From assembly GCF_019665785.1 (NCBI RefSeq), contig NZ_CP081149.1, positions 1,054,001-1,118,000 of the forward strand: 64,000 nucleotides of DNA, written 5' to 3'. The notes below the pieces were generated by a model. The model was not told the origin of the DNA, did not search any database, and worked only from the letters and a program-made list of their open reading frames with translations. The position numbers were made by a program, and so were the translations under genes. Positions within the stretch are counted from its first letter, which is position 1; every line of letters starts with the position of its first letter. This document shows positions 53,986 to 63,733 of this stretch, piece after piece. Source of the DNA: Deefgea piscis (GTDB lineage: Bacteria; Pseudomonadota; Gammaproteobacteria; Burkholderiales; Chitinibacteraceae).

Positions 53986-55230
53986 TTATTTTGCAGCAAA
54001 CTCACCCGTGCCATGGCGTTTACGCCATTGCGTTAAAAAGCGGGCGACGCGATTGAGAGCATCGGTGAGGTCGTCCAAATTAGGCAGAAAAACTACGCGA
54101 AAGTGATCGTGTTGTGGCCAGTTAAAGCCTGTGCCTTGGACTAGGAGTACTTTTTCATCTTGTAGCAATTCGAGCATAAATTGCTGATCGTCGCTCACCG
54201 GGTAAATTACCGGATCGAGCTTGGGGAACATATACAGCGCGGCTTGCGGCTTAACGACCGAAACGCCGGGCATGGCACTGAGCATGTTATAAGCCAAATC
54301 GCGTTGTTTGGCTAAACGGCCGCCTTCGCACACTAAATCATCAATGCTTTGATAGCCGCCGAGCGCGGTTTGGATGGCGTATTGCGATGGCACATTGGCA
54401 CACAAACGCATCGTTGCCAGCATATTCAGGCCTTCGATATAGTCTTTGGCACGATGTTTTTCGCCAGAAACAATCATCCAACCGGAGCGATAGCCACAAG
54501 CGCGGTAGTTTTTCGACAAACCATTAAACGTGACAAACAGCACATCATCGGCCAGCGAAGCGATTGAGGTGTGGCTGACACCGTCGTAAAGCACTTTATC
54601 GTAAATTTCATCGGCATAAATAATCAGGCCAAACTCACGCGCCAGCGCAATGATGTCGAGCAGTACCGAGTTTGGATACAGCGCGCCGGTTGGATTATTC
54701 GGGTTGATCACCACAATCGCCCGCGTTTTTGGCGTAATTTTGGCGCGCATATCGCTGATCGATGGCATCCAACCATCGGCCTCGTCGCAGAGGTAATGCC
54801 GTGGCGTACCGCCTGCGAGGCTGACTGCTGCGGTCCACAGCGGATAGTCTGGCATCGGCACCAATACTTCATCACCGGTATTGAGTAAGCCTTGCATACT
54901 CATCACGATGAGTTCAGACGCGCCATTACCAATATAAATATCGTCAACGGTCACGTCGGCGATATTTTTTTGTTGGGTGTAATGCATGATGGCTTTGCGG
55001 GCTTGGAATAAACCTTTGGAATCCACATAGCCGGCGGCATTGGCCAAATTGCGAATCACATCTTGCACGACTTCTTCGGGCGCATCAAAACCAAAGTTGG
55101 CCAAGTTGCCAATATTGAGTTTGATAATGCGATGGCCTTCTTCTTCCATCTGCCGCGCTCGCTCTGGAATCGGTCCACGGATTTCGTAGCAGATGTTCAA
55201 TAATTTGTTGGACTTGAGGATGGCTTCCAT
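53986..55230 (-). CDS. alaA: Alanine/glutamate-pyruvate aminotransferase AlaA-like
   Basis: This is a class I PLP aminotransferase, predicted to make alanine from pyruvate and glutamate. From the ATG at 55230 it is about 414 residues. Landmarks are LNICYEIRGPIPERARQMEEEGHRIIKLNIGN, DIYIGNGASELIVMSMQGLLN, VVINPNNPTGALYP, ADEIYDKVLYDG and the PLP Lys in FNGLSKNYRACGYRSGW. It is upstream of hom on the same strand; this pairing is common in the Neisseriales. Confidence 0.93.
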   Translation of the reverse strand: MEAILKSNKLLNICYEIRGPIPERARQMEEEGHRIIKLNIGNLANFGFDAPEEVVQDVIRNLANAAGYVDSKGLFQARKAIMHYTQQKNIADVTVDDIYIGNGASELIVMSMQGLLNTGDEVLVPMPDYPLWTAAVSLAGGTPRHYLCDEADGWMPSISDMRAKITPKTRAIVVINPNNPTGALYPNSVLLDIIALAREFGLIIYADEIYDKVLYDGVSHTSIASLADDVLFVTFNGLSKNYRACGYRSGWMIVSGEKHRAKDYIEGLNMLATMRLCANVPSQYAIQTALGGYQSIDDLVCEGGRLAKQRDLAYNMLSAMPGVSVVKPQAALYMFPKLDPVIYPVSDDQQFMLELLQDEKVLLVQGTGFNWPQHDHFRVVFLPNLDDLTDALNRVARFLTQWRKRHGTGEFAAK

Positions 55231-55397
55231 CGTATGGCCTGCGCAAAGGTTTTTCAGGGAAACCCCGTATTCTAACGAAAGAATGAGGGAAATGGTCATC
55301 TACGTGTATTAAATGCACAGTTCGCACGTATTTTTGCGCTTTAGACGCAGGCGGCTTTGGTAGAATCGAGCAAAATCACTTAAATAGGCATTTGCGC

Positions 55398-55766
55398 ATG
55401 AAGCTGCATCAATCCAAAGTAAAAAATGTGAATCAATTTACTGCGTATGACACCACGGGTGTCAAGGTGAACGATGAGCGTTTTGAAGGCAGCGTATTGG
55501 TGCTGCCCAATGAGATTCATACATGGCGTCCGACGTCGTTTGCCGATTTAACTGCAGAAGATTTTGCTGAGTTGCTGGGATACGAGCCTGAGCTGGTGCT
55601 GCTAGGCACGGGGAGCAAGATTCAATTTCCTCATCCACAGCTGTATGCCGCGCTCTCTAGTCGACGGATTGGGATTGATATGATGGATACCGGCGCACTG
55701 TGCCGCACTTTTAATGTGCTGACAGCAGAAGATCGCCGTGTCCTGGCCTTGGTTTTGCATAGCTAA
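55398..55766 (+). CDS. DUF498/Mth938-like protein
   Basis: This is a small cytosolic protein of 122 residues related to the Mth938/NDUFAF3 family. It has conserved VKVNDERFEGSVLVLPNEIHTWRP at about residues 20-45 and ELVLLGTGSKIQFPHPQLYAALSSRRIGIDMMDTGALCRTFNVLTAEDRRV. The family forms a beta-alpha fold; function in bacteria is not established. It is divergent from alaA. The ATG at 55398 was preferred over the GTG/ATG two codons upstream. Confidence 0.88.
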   Translation: MKLHQSKVKNVNQFTAYDTTGVKVNDERFEGSVLVLPNEIHTWRPTSFADLTAEDFAELLGYEPELVLLGTGSKIQFPHPQLYAALSSRRIGIDMMDTGALCRTFNVLTAEDRRVLALVLHS

Positions 55767-55954
55767 TTCAATTGTCATTAATTGGTAAGATCTATCTGTT
55801 ACTTTCATTGCGTGGGGTGATTGCTATCGCGGATTGTTGTTTGGTTTTTGATTAGGTATCTGTTTGTAGTTCAATATGTGTATGCCTTAGGTCTTCATAC
55901 CCACAAAATATTTCTTGTAAGTCATCCGATTTTCACCCTGATTGGGGAAATAAA

Positions 55955-57349
55955 ATGAAAGTGACGGTTATTGGCTCGGGTTATGTTGGCTTGGTGACGG
56001 CAACGTGTTTGGCTGAGTACGGCAATGATGTGCTGTGTTTGGACGTGGATACGAGCAAAATTGAGTTGCTCAATCAAGGCGGTGTACCTATTTACGAGCC
56101 GGGCTTAGAGGAAATGATTAAGCGCAATCGTGCCGCCTCTCGATTACGCTTTACAACTAATATTGCTGAATCCGTCGCGCATGGCACGATTCAATTTATT
56201 GCGGTGGGCACGCCACCCAATGAAGATGGTTCGGCCGATATGCAATACGTCATTGCGGCCGCCAACCATATTGGCCGCCATATGAATACCTATAAAGTGA
56301 TTGTGAATAAATCAACGGTGCCCGTCGGGACTGGCGATGAAGTTCGAGCAGTGATTGCGGCTCAGTTGGCGCTCCGTGGTTTAAATTCAAGTTTTGCGGT
56401 CGTTGCCAACCCCGAATTTTTAAAAGAAGGGGCGGCGATTGATGATTTTATGCGGCCAGATCGGATTGTGATTGGCTGTAATGATGAGACCGCGAGCGAT
56501 TTATTGCATGCTTTATACGCGCCGTTTGTGCGCAATCATGATCGAATTTTATTGATGGATCTTCGTTCGGCTGAAATGACCAAATATGCGGCCAATGCCA
56601 TGTTGGCGACGCGCATCTCATTGATGAATGAATTGGCCAATTTAGCTGAAATTTTAGGTGCCGATATTGAGTTGGTGCGTAAAGGGATCGGTGCTGATCC
56701 TCGCATTGGCTACCATTTTTTATACGCCGGCGTGGGTTATGGCGGCTCGTGCTTTCCCAAAGACGTACAAGCTTTGCAGCGTACCGCCAATGAAAACGGC
56801 ATTCAGTTGCGCGTGTTGGCCGCGGTTGAGCATGCCAATTTAGCGCAAAAATCAGTCATTATTCATAAAATCAATCAGCGTTTTGCCGGCAATTTAACCG
56901 GGATGCATTTTGCATTATGGGGGTTGGCCTTTAAGCCCAATACCGATGATATGCGCGATGCACCCAGCCGTGTATTGATTGAGTATCTATTGGCGCAAGG
57001 CGCGACGATTGCTGCGTATGATCCCGTAGCGATGAGCGAGGCGCAGCGAGTAATGCCTAATGCAATTGGGCTGCATTATGGTGAAGGCCCTCTGGCCGTG
57101 CTCAAGCAAGCCGACGCTTTAGTGGTGATGACCGAGTGGAAAGCGTTTCGTAGTCCAGATTTTGCTGAAATGAAGGCGCTATTGTCGCAGGCGATTATTT
57201 TTGATGGGCGAAATCTGTACGAGCCACAGTATTTGGCAAAGCAAGGGTTTGAGTATTATCCGATTGGACGGGAACAAATTTATCCGGCATCGATTGCCCG
57301 CGCATTGATGGCGCAGCCATCTGAATATGACGCATTGAATATGGCTTGA
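55955..57349 (+). CDS. ugd: UDP-glucose 6-dehydrogenase
   Basis: This NAD-dependent enzyme oxidises UDP-glucose to UDP-glucuronate. The 464 residues show the Rossmann motif [56 protein letters not shown] and the catalytic Cys in [13 protein letters not shown]. It lies outside the EPS island but could feed it with UDP-GlcA. It is a paralogue in fold of wecC, but with a different specificity. Confidence 0.96.
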   Translation: MKVTVIGSGYVGLVTATCLAEYGNDVLCLDVDTSKIELLNQGGVPIYEPGLEEMIKRNRAASRLRFTTNIAESVAHGTIQFIAVGTPPNEDGSADMQYVIAAANHIGRHMNTYKVIVNKSTVPVGTGDEVRAVIAAQLALRGLNSSFAVVANPEFLKEGAAIDDFMRPDRIVIGCNDETASDLLHALYAPFVRNHDRILLMDLRSAEMTKYAANAMLATRISLMNELANLAEILGADIELVRKGIGADPRIGYHFLYAGVGYGGSCFPKDVQALQRTANENGIQLRVLAAVEHANLAQKSVIIHKINQRFAGNLTGMHFALWGLAFKPNTDDMRDAPSRVLIEYLLAQGATIAAYDPVAMSEAQRVMPNAIGLHYGEGPLAVLKQADALVVMTEWKAFRSPDFAEMKALLSQAIIFDGRNLYEPQYLAKQGFEYYPIGREQIYPASIARALMAQPSEYDALNMA

Positions 57350-57356
57350 TTCAATC

Positions 57357-57390
57357 GCGGTTGATCGTGGCGCAGGCAACGATCAACCGC
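57357..57390. terminator. Hairpin between convergent ugd and the amino-acid permease gene
   Basis: GCGGTTGATCGT / ACGATCAACCGC is a 12-bp perfect stem with a 10-base loop and additional pairing outside. There is no T-run, so it may work as a bidirectional or Rho-assisted terminator. Confidence 0.55.
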
Positions 57391-57400
57391 AGTTGAGCTC

Positions 57401-58198
57401 TTACATACCACCGCTTTGCTGGTAGCGTTTTTCTAAGTGGCTAACACCGGCGGCGAGCACCAAGGTCATGATTAAGTAGATAAATGAGATGGTGAGATAC
57501 GGCTCCCAGTAGCGAGAATAAGCGCCCGCAACGGTACGTGCGGCATAGGCCAATTCCGCCAAACCAATCGCAGAAACTAAGGAGCTGTCTTTTACGAGCA
57601 TAATGGCTTCATTGCCTAGTGGTGGCAACATGCGGCGGAAGGCTTGTGGAATAATGACAAAGCGCATGGTCTGCCCGTAGGACATACCCAGTGAGCGAGA
57701 AGCTTCAAACTGCCCCTTGGCAATCGATTGAATCCCCGCACGGAAAATCTCGGTAATATAAGCGCCAGCATTTAATGTGAGTGCGACGAGGCCGGATAAA
57801 AATGCACCATATTCTTGGCGTAATGTGGCCGCCATATCACCGCTGAGCAAAATACCAGTATCGGGATGAACCAATAACGGCATCACGGCAAAGTGAGTCA
57901 ATAAAATTTGTACGAATAGCGGCGTGCCACGAAAAAAAGTCACGTAAGCAGTCGCTGGCCAGCGTAATAAGAGTTTGACTGGATATTTCCAGACACCATG
58001 CTTCACTTCAGCCAATCGAGCCATGCCGGCAAATAGACCAATTAAGGTGCCCACGGTCACCGCAACTAAGGTGATACCGAGCGTCATTTTGGCGCCGTCA
58101 ATAAATAGATCTCGATATTCCCAAACAATTTGTAGTTGGAAATTCTCAAGGAGCGGTGCTGTTTGTTGGATTTGTTGCCAAATCGTGATGAAATCCAT
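57401..58198 (-). CDS. Polar amino-acid ABC transporter permease
   Basis: This is an inner-membrane permease of the HisMQ/GlnP class, about 265 residues. Features include ALLLRWPATAYVTFFRGTPLFVQILLTHF, NAGAYITEIFRAGIQSIAKGQFEASRSLGMSYGQTMRFVIIPQAFRRMLPPLGNEAIMLVKDSSL, with the EAA motif that contacts the ATPase, and four to five membrane helices. The ATG at 58198 is preferred over 58204 because of ribosome-site spacing. It lies after the binding-protein gene. There is no ATPase gene beside it. Confidence 0.92.
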   Translation of the reverse strand: MDFITIWQQIQQTAPLLENFQLQIVWEYRDLFIDGAKMTLGITLVAVTVGTLIGLFAGMARLAEVKHGVWKYPVKLLLRWPATAYVTFFRGTPLFVQILLTHFAVMPLLVHPDTGILLSGDMAATLRQEYGAFLSGLVALTLNAGAYITEIFRAGIQSIAKGQFEASRSLGMSYGQTMRFVIIPQAFRRMLPPLGNEAIMLVKDSSLVSAIGLAELAYAARTVAGAYSRYWEPYLTISFIYLIMTLVLAAGVSHLEKRYQQSGGM

Positions 58199-58226
58199 GG
58201 TCATACCTATTTGATACAGAAGAAAA

Positions 58227-58256
58227 AGAAGCGCGACCGTTCAGCGGTGCGCTTCT
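58227..58256 (-). promoter_or_regulatory. Intercistronic stem-loop between binding protein and permease genes
   Basis: AGAAGCGC / GCGCTTCT with an inner ACCG/CGGT pairing forms a GC-rich hairpin in the 128-bp gap. It probably causes stepped expression, with more binding protein than permease. Confidence 0.5.
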
Positions 58257-58326
58257 AGGGTTGATGCTTAATGCGAGTTCAACGGATCAAACTTAAACGA
58301 ATGCTAAGTGACTGCTGCTGATTCGC

Positions 58327-59079
58327 TTATTTACCAAAGTACTTGGCGTAGATTTTGTCGTAGGTGCCGTCGGCCTTGATCGCGGCCAAGCCTTTATTGA
58401 TTTGTTCGATCAAGGCTTTGTTACCCTTTTTCACCGCAATACCATAATACTCTTTGGCAAAAGTGGCATCATCGATGATTTTTAAATTCGATTTTGGATT
58501 GTTTGAAACAAAGTTTACAACGACACCATTATCTGCAACAACGGCATCTACACCGCCGTTTTCCAATTCTTTGATGGCCAGGGGCGTTGATTCAAATCGC
58601 TTGATATTTGGGCTGGTTTTGCCCTGCAATTTTTGAATCACTTCATCGCCTGTTGTACCCGTTTGTACACCGACTTTGATGGTTTTTAAATCAGTAAATT
58701 TACTTACTTTGCTTTTTTTATTTACTGCAATCAATTGTTTGGCTTCAAAGTAAGGCTCTGAGAAGTCCATTGATTGTTTGCGTTCAGGCGTAATGGTGAC
58801 TGATGAAATGACCATGTCACGATCACCATTGGGCAGTGTGGCAAAAATACCTTCCCATGGTGTATTAATGAATTTGATTTTCATTCCTGTTTTTTGGGCA
58901 ATGGCCTCAAGAATGTCAACACTAAATCCAACCACTTCTTTTTTGCTGTTGAGTGACTCAAAGGGTGCATAAGCTGCATCAGTGGCAACTTGATATACTT
59001 TTGCTGCATTGGCATGTGTACTGAACATCAGACTGGCAAACAGAACACTAGCAAGAAAACCTAGTTTTTTTGTATTCAT
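58327..59079 (-). CDS. Amino-acid ABC transporter substrate-binding protein
   Basis: This is a periplasmic family 3 solute-binding protein of about 250 residues. It has a signal peptide (MNTKKLGFLASVLFASLMFSTHANAA). The ligand domain has YQVATDAAYAPFESLNSKKEVVGFSVDILEAIAQKTGMKIKFINTPWEGIFATLPNGDRDMVISSVTITPERKQSMDFSEPYF. This resembles basic or polar amino-acid binders such as HisJ/ArtJ/GlnH; the ligand cannot be assigned. The ATG at 59079 is used because the signal peptide starts there. It is upstream of the permease gene. Confidence 0.92.
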   Translation of the reverse strand: MNTKKLGFLASVLFASLMFSTHANAAKVYQVATDAAYAPFESLNSKKEVVGFSVDILEAIAQKTGMKIKFINTPWEGIFATLPNGDRDMVISSVTITPERKQSMDFSEPYFEAKQLIAVNKKSKVSKFTDLKTIKVGVQTGTTGDEVIQKLQGKTSPNIKRFESTPLAIKELENGGVDAVVADNGVVVNFVSNNPKSNLKIIDDATFAKEYYGIAVKKGNKALIEQINKGLAAIKADGTYDKIYAKYFGK

Positions 59080-59223
59080 TATTATCTCCAGGTACAACAA
59101 GAAAAAGGGCAGGACGAGAATTGTATATGAAATACACAAAATTCTCACGCTGCCCAGATGCTAGTAAGCTTTAAAGTTCAATATAATCAGGATTATCCCT
59201 AGGTTTATGACGATCGCACGGTT

Positions 59224-60048
59224 TTAACCAATGATCTCATCCATGCCACTTGATAGTTCAGACAATTCAGAAAGCTTAAAGAATAGCTCGTCTTTATTGA
59301 TGCCAGTCTCAACTAAAACTGAATCTGGAATTTGTTCGGCGAGCTCTTCGATGCTGGTTTTTTCTGTGGTTAAAACGGTAATTAATTTGGCTAAAAACAG
59401 TACTGCAGTGAGTTTACTGATTGGTTCTTGGCTGAGTGGTGAATTTTGACCGCGAATTGCTAATTGGATTTCGACAGGGAAGTTCCAGCGTCTAGCCAGC
59501 TCTTCTCCGACCATGACATAGTCAAATCCAATATTATTGGCCTCCAGTGAGACACGATCACCACCGCTTTCAACAAATTTATCGATTTTAACGGCGATTT
59601 CTGGCGCAATAATATGGATGAGCATTTCACCAATATTGTGAATCATGCCGCACGTAAAGGCGACCTCAGCATTAATTTTGGCTTGCTTGGCTAACCATTT
59701 GCAAATCGTGGCGACTGAGAGGCTGTTTTTCCAGAATAATTTACGATCAAAGCCTGGTGTTGCGACAAATGCACCGGTAATACCAGAGGCCACCACCAGA
59801 GTACGAACCGTATTAAAACCTAAAACGACGACCGCTTCTTGAACCGAGCCAATTTGGCGGCTAGCGCCAAAGTGTGCTGAGTTAGCAAGGCGCAGGACTT
59901 TGGCGGTAATAACCTGATCTTGCGAGATTTTTTTCGCAATACTGTCAATGTCGATATCATCTTTACTAAAGCTGTCGATCAGTTCCTGAACGACTTTAGG
60001 GATGGTGGGTAACTTGTGAGTTTGCTCAAAGACTTCTTCTAATTTCAT
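59224..60048 (-). CDS. HDOD-domain signal protein
   Basis: The single-domain protein of 274 residues is in the HDOD family, which is related to HD-GYP/HD domains but usually lacks metal-dependent phosphodiesterase activity. Landmarks are KLPTIPKVVQELIDSFSKDDIDIDSIAKKISQDQVITAKVLRLANSAHFG and VVLGFNTVRTLVVASGITGAF. The HD-like remnant is GMIHNIGEMLIH. It is probably a regulatory protein in signalling; no partner gene is adjacent. A strong terminator sits upstream at 60130-60164. Confidence 0.9.
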   Translation of the reverse strand: MKLEEVFEQTHKLPTIPKVVQELIDSFSKDDIDIDSIAKKISQDQVITAKVLRLANSAHFGASRQIGSVQEAVVVLGFNTVRTLVVASGITGAFVATPGFDRKLFWKNSLSVATICKWLAKQAKINAEVAFTCGMIHNIGEMLIHIIAPEIAVKIDKFVESGGDRVSLEANNIGFDYVMVGEELARRWNFPVEIQLAIRGQNSPLSQEPISKLTAVLFLAKLITVLTTEKTSIEELAEQIPDSVLVETGINKDELFFKLSELSELSSGMDEIIG

Positions 60049-60129
60049 TGGTCTTACTCCCAGTGTATTTTTGTCGGTAACGCCTAGTCATACTAGAACA
60101 CCAGAAATCACTATGCCAGTTTCAAACGT

Positions 60130-60164
60130 AAAAAAGCCGTACTCATTGATTGAGTACGGCTTTT
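60130..60164 (-). terminator. Terminator of rne
   Basis: AAAAGCCGTACTCA-TTGA-TTGAGTACGGCTTTT-type stem (14 bp) lies 22 bp past the rne stop, with A and T runs. Confidence 0.88.
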
Positions 60165-60185
60165 GGCGATTGTGGCTGTGAATGA

Positions 60186-63107
60186 TTAGTCTTGATGAGT
60201 CTCGATTTGAGATAAACCATCAGCGCTAATGTTTTTGGCCTGAGTTTCTGCAGCAACATCGCGGCGGCGACGTACTGTTTTTGCTGGTTGAACATCAACA
60301 GCGCTTGTTATGGCCACTGTTGTGACGGTTTCAACCATTTTTAACTCAATAGCTTCATTGATGATGACTGGTTTAGCTACGGCATTGCGTCGACGCGTCG
60401 CAGTCGTATTGATCACGGCCTCGGCTTGAGGTGCTGTAGTTTGACGCGTTGCGACTTGCGTTAAATTACTTGTCTCTAGAAGGGCGGTGTTGGCTTCAAC
60501 AGCAGGAGCTGCATTGCTTGTCGTCACACTAGCTACGACTTCTTTGTGCATAGCTGGCGTTGCAGCAACGGATTCACTTGCAGCAGCTTGTTGCATCGCT
60601 GGTTTAGCGACAACTCGTTCTTCAGCGACTTCTGGTGTTGAGGTTACTGTAACCGAAGCAGCGGCCGCTACAGGAGCCGGAGCCACAACAGGTGCAGGAG
60701 TAACGACAGGAGCCGGAGCCACAACAGGTGCTGGAGTAACGACAGGTGCTGGAGCAGCAGCAGCAGCAGCAGGAGCTGGAGCTGGAGCAACAGCAGGAGT
60801 CGGAGCTACAGGCGCTGGCGTGACAGCCTCAGCCACTACTGGTGCGGTGGCGATTGGTGCCGGAACAGCTTGTTCCGCTGTGCTTGTCTTAATCACTTCA
60901 ACTTCAGTTGCTGGTGTTTCAGTCGCAATTGCAGTGTTTTCAACAACTGTAGTTTCAACATCAGTGCGGTCGCGACGATCACGACGACCACGGCGACGAC
61001 GGCTACGCGTTTCTGCGTTGCTATCGGTGGCCGCTATCGCCGCGTTTTCTGGTGCCGTGGTAACTGCAGCCAAATCGGCTTTAAGTGTTTCACTGCGTTG
61101 CTCATTGCGCGGCGTACGTTCTGCACGAGGTTGGCGCTCCGGACGTGGCTGGCGTTCTGGGCGCTCGGCGCGCTCAGGTCGTTCCGCTTTTTCGGTGCGG
61201 TTTTGATTGTCACGTTTTTGCAAATCTTCTTCAATGCGCGGCTTGTTGCTTGGACGTGCATTACGATCGGTGCGATCACGATTTGCATCACGCGTTTCAC
61301 CGCGCTGATTATCCGGACGTGCTTCGTTACGATTGCGGCGTTGCTCATTGCGGCCGCGTTGTGGACGTGGTGCTGGCTTAACCTCTTCAGCTTTAGCCAC
61401 TTCTGGCGTAGCACTAAACCATGAAACAATTTTTTGCCATAACGAGACTTGCACTGTCGGTGCGGGTTGGCGAGTTGGACGCTCCGAAGTCGCAGGAGCT
61501 GGTTGTGACGGTGTGATGCCTTTTACTGCTGCCTCTTGACGTTTGGCTTGCTCTTCTTTGGCTTTGGCTGGCTGATAGCCTTCATCAGTCGGTTGTTCAA
61601 CCATGCGATAAGAAGGCAGGATGTCTTCAAGTTGACTGACATCATCATGGCGTAAACGCGTGATGCTGTAGTTTGGCGTTTCTAGGTGCGTATTTGGAAT
61701 CAAAATCACGCCGACTTTGAGGCGATCTTCGACCGCGAACAATTCAGCACGTTTTTCATTGAGCAAGAATGTGGCGACATCAACTGGCACTTGCGCGTGG
61801 ATTGCGCCGGTGTTTTCTTTCATTGCTTCTTCTTGAATGATGCGCAAGATGTGCAATGCCGATGATTCAATACCGCGAATGAAACCTGTGCCGTGGCAGC
61901 GTGGGCAGGCCATGTGGCTGGTTTCTTCAAGCGATGGTTGCAAACGTTGACGCGACAACTCCAGCAAGCCAAAGCGGCTAATTTTGCCAGTTTGTACGCG
62001 AGCACGGTCGTGATGCAGCGCTTCACGAACACGGTTTTCTACTTCGCGTTGGTTTTTCGGGTTTTCCATGTCGATAAAGTCGATCACGATCAAACCACCT
62101 ACGTCACGCAAACGCATTTGGCGAGCGATTTCATCGGCCGCTTCAAGATTGGTGCGCACCGCAGTTTCTTCAATGTCGCCACCGCGAGTCGCTTTGGCCG
62201 AGTTGACGTCGATCGACCATAAAGCTTCAGTGCGATCGAGTACGATGGCGCCGCCTGATGGCAGGCTCACTTCACGCGAATAAGCGGTTTCAATTTGATG
62301 CTCGATTTGAAAGCGTGAAAACAGTGGCACATCATCTTGATAGAATTTTACTTTGTGCGCGCTGCCTGGCATTACGTGCGCCATAAACTGCTGGGCTTGC
62401 TCGTAGATGTCACGTTTGTCGATGAGTAATTCACCAATATCCGGTTGGAAGTAATCGCGGATGGCGCGAATCACCAAGCTAGATTCTTGATAGATCAAGA
62501 ATGCGCCAGTTTGTTTAGTTGCTGCGTCTTCGATGGCGCGCCACAGTTGCAATAGGTAAGAGAGATCCCACTGCAATTCTTCGGCATTGCGGCCAATGGC
62601 AGCAGTACGCGCAATGAGGCTGGTGCCCACTGGTGTATCGAGTTGATCCATCGCTGCGCGCAATTCATTGCGCTCTTCGCCTTCGATACGGCGAGAAACA
62701 CCGCCGCCACGCGGGTTATTTGGCATCAAAACTAAATAACGACCTGCCAAGCTTATGTAGGTAGTGAGAGCTGCGCCTTTATTGCCGCGTTCGTCTTTTT
62801 CGACTTGAACGATGACTTCTTGGCCTTCAGAAAGATTGCCGGCGACGCGGCCACGGCCACCTTCGCCATCACCCATATATGAGCGAGCAATTTCTTTAAA
62901 TGGCAAAAAGCCGTGACGGTCGCAACCGTAGTCAACGAAACACGCTTCAAGCGATGGCTCGATGCGAGTGATGACGCCTTTGTAGATATTGGATTTACGT
63001 TGTTCTTTACCAACGGTTTCGATGTCGAGGTCGATCAGTTTTTGACCGTCGACAATCGCAACACGTAGCTCTTCAGCTTGTGTTGCGTTAAATAGCATGC
63101 GCTTCAT
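60186..63107 (-). CDS. rne: Ribonuclease E
   Basis: This is the essential endoribonuclease of RNA decay and rRNA/tRNA processing, about 973 residues. It starts [21 protein letters not shown]. The N-terminal catalytic half includes an S1 domain ([21 protein letters not shown]) and 5' sensor. The catalytic DNase I-like region has [19 protein letters not shown] and VIDFIDM, holding the metal Asp residues. The Zn-link is CPRCHGTG. The C-terminal half is Arg-rich ([12 protein letters not shown]), with a Pro/Ala repeat tail (about residues 795-850) built from 36-bp DNA repeats. It is divergent from rluC after a long leader region, as in enterobacteria. The ATG at 63107 matches the E. coli start. 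Confidence 0.96.
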   Translation of the reverse strand: MKRMLFNATQAEELRVAIVDGQKLIDLDIETVGKEQRKSNIYKGVITRIEPSLEACFVDYGCDRHGFLPFKEIARSYMGDGEGGRGRVAGNLSEGQEVIVQVEKDERGNKGAALTTYISLAGRYLVLMPNNPRGGGVSRRIEGEERNELRAAMDQLDTPVGTSLIARTAAIGRNAEELQWDLSYLLQLWRAIEDAATKQTGAFLIYQESSLVIRAIRDYFQPDIGELLIDKRDIYEQAQQFMAHVMPGSAHKVKFYQDDVPLFSRFQIEHQIETAYSREVSLPSGGAIVLDRTEALWSIDVNSAKATRGGDIEETAVRTNLEAADEIARQMRLRDVGGLIVIDFIDMENPKNQREVENRVREALHHDRARVQTGKISRFGLLELSRQRLQPSLEETSHMACPRCHGTGFIRGIESSALHILRIIQEEAMKENTGAIHAQVPVDVATFLLNEKRAELFAVEDRLKVGVILIPNTHLETPNYSITRLRHDDVSQLEDILPSYRMVEQPTDEGYQPAKAKEEQAKRQEAAVKGITPSQPAPATSERPTRQPAPTVQVSLWQKIVSWFSATPEVAKAEEVKPAPRPQRGRNEQRRNRNEARPDNQRGETRDANRDRTDRNARPSNKPRIEEDLQKRDNQNRTEKAERPERAERPERQPRPERQPRAERTPRNEQRSETLKADLAAVTTAPENAAIAATDSNAETRSRRRRGRRDRRDRTDVETTVVENTAIATETPATEVEVIKTSTAEQAVPAPIATAPVVAEAVTPAPVAPTPAVAPAPAPAAAAAAPAPVVTPAPVVAPAPVVTPAPVVAPAPVAAAASVTVTSTPEVAEERVVAKPAMQQAAASESVAATPAMHKEVVASVTTSNAAPAVEANTALLETSNLTQVATRQTTAPQAEAVINTTATRRRNAVAKPVIINEAIELKMVETVTTVAITSAVDVQPAKTVRRRRDVAAETQAKNISADGLSQIETHQD
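60673..60772. repeat. Tandem repeats in the RNase E tail
   Basis: Two nearly identical 36-bp units (60673-60708, 60709-60744) encode [16 protein letters not shown] blocks, followed by a GCA/CAG trinucleotide run (about 60752-60772) that codes for consecutive Ala. All repeats are a multiple of three, so copy-number change would keep the frame. Confidence 0.75.
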
Positions 63108-63611
63108 GTAAGGCTCCGGCGCACACTGCTCAGATTGAGTGCAAATCAACAGGGTGATGAAGACGTCAATTCGGCGCAATAGCAGCCATGCTATCTGGCG
63201 CAGCTTAAATTAAATCTGCGGGAGCTAACAAAATGGCTAGATGTTGCGGCTTAGGAACTGGGTATCGTTCTCCACAATAATCATTATGAGGTCTGTCTAG
63301 CTATACCCTAAGTTTCTTTGTTTTAGACAACTTAGTGTGAATCAATCCGGTCAGTGCACTAATGTAATAAATCAATTACCATCGCTGCTTGATGCTACGG
63401 TGAGCGTTATAACCGTTCTCCGACTCTGAAAACCGGCGTCACCTCTCTGGCATGACGAGCCCCGCGCATCAGCTCCAAATATGGAGTTGGCAGATAAAGT
63501 ATTTTTATCTACGGCGGGAAAGAATTCGTCAGCTGATAAGGCTGAGCTTGCGGTCAAAGAGCGGAACTTGTAATTAGATCGGTGGTGCGCTTTGGTAAAG
63601 CCTCACCACGG

Positions 63612-63649
63612 GCAATTTAGCAGTATTTTTTCATTAATACCTAAATTGC
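63612..63649. promoter_or_regulatory. Long hairpin in the rne-rluC region
   Basis: GCAATTTAG / CTAAATTGC form a perfect 9-bp outer stem, and GTATT / AATAC an inner stem. It is 38 nt long. It could be a transcription signal for either divergent gene. Confidence 0.4.
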
Positions 63650-63663
63650 GTTGCCACCCCAGT

Positions 63664-63684
63664 CTTTAAGTATTTAACTTAAAG
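63664..63684. promoter_or_regulatory. 21-bp palindrome before rluC
   Basis: CTTTAAGT-ATTTA-ACTTAAAG is a perfect dyad 50-70 bp upstream of the rluC start, in a promoter-like location. It could be an operator. Confidence 0.4.
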
Positions 63685-63696
63685 CGGCCACAACTT

Positions 63697-63711
63697 GCTG
63701 CAAATTGCAGC
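63697..63711. promoter_or_regulatory. 15-bp palindrome before rluC
   Basis: GCTGCAA-A-TTGCAGC is a second perfect dyad, 13 bp after the previous one and 22 bp before the rluC start. It may be part of the rluC leader. Confidence 0.35.
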
Positions 63712-63733
63712 GCGTCACAGAGTATATGTCAAT

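Larger units (their letters stand above)
63108..63733. other. Long intergenic region between rne and rluC
   Basis: The 626-bp region has no credible gene. On the rne side it is likely a structured 5' leader, with a CTCCA-AATA-TGGAG hairpin at 63473-63486. TTGTCT...TATAGC (about 63334-63297 on minus) is a weak promoter candidate. Three strong inverted repeats lie towards rluC and are listed separately. Confidence 0.6.

Noticed and set aside
60487..61206. 239-residue Ala/Gly/Thr-rich open frame on the plus strand
   Set aside because: It is the antisense of the Pro/Ala-repeat tail of RNase E. Its low complexity is a by-product of the repeats, and it has no start context or homology.
63372..63557. 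61-residue minus-strand frame in the rne leader
   Set aside because: Composition does not look coding and no ribosome-binding site is evident; the region is more likely a structured leader.
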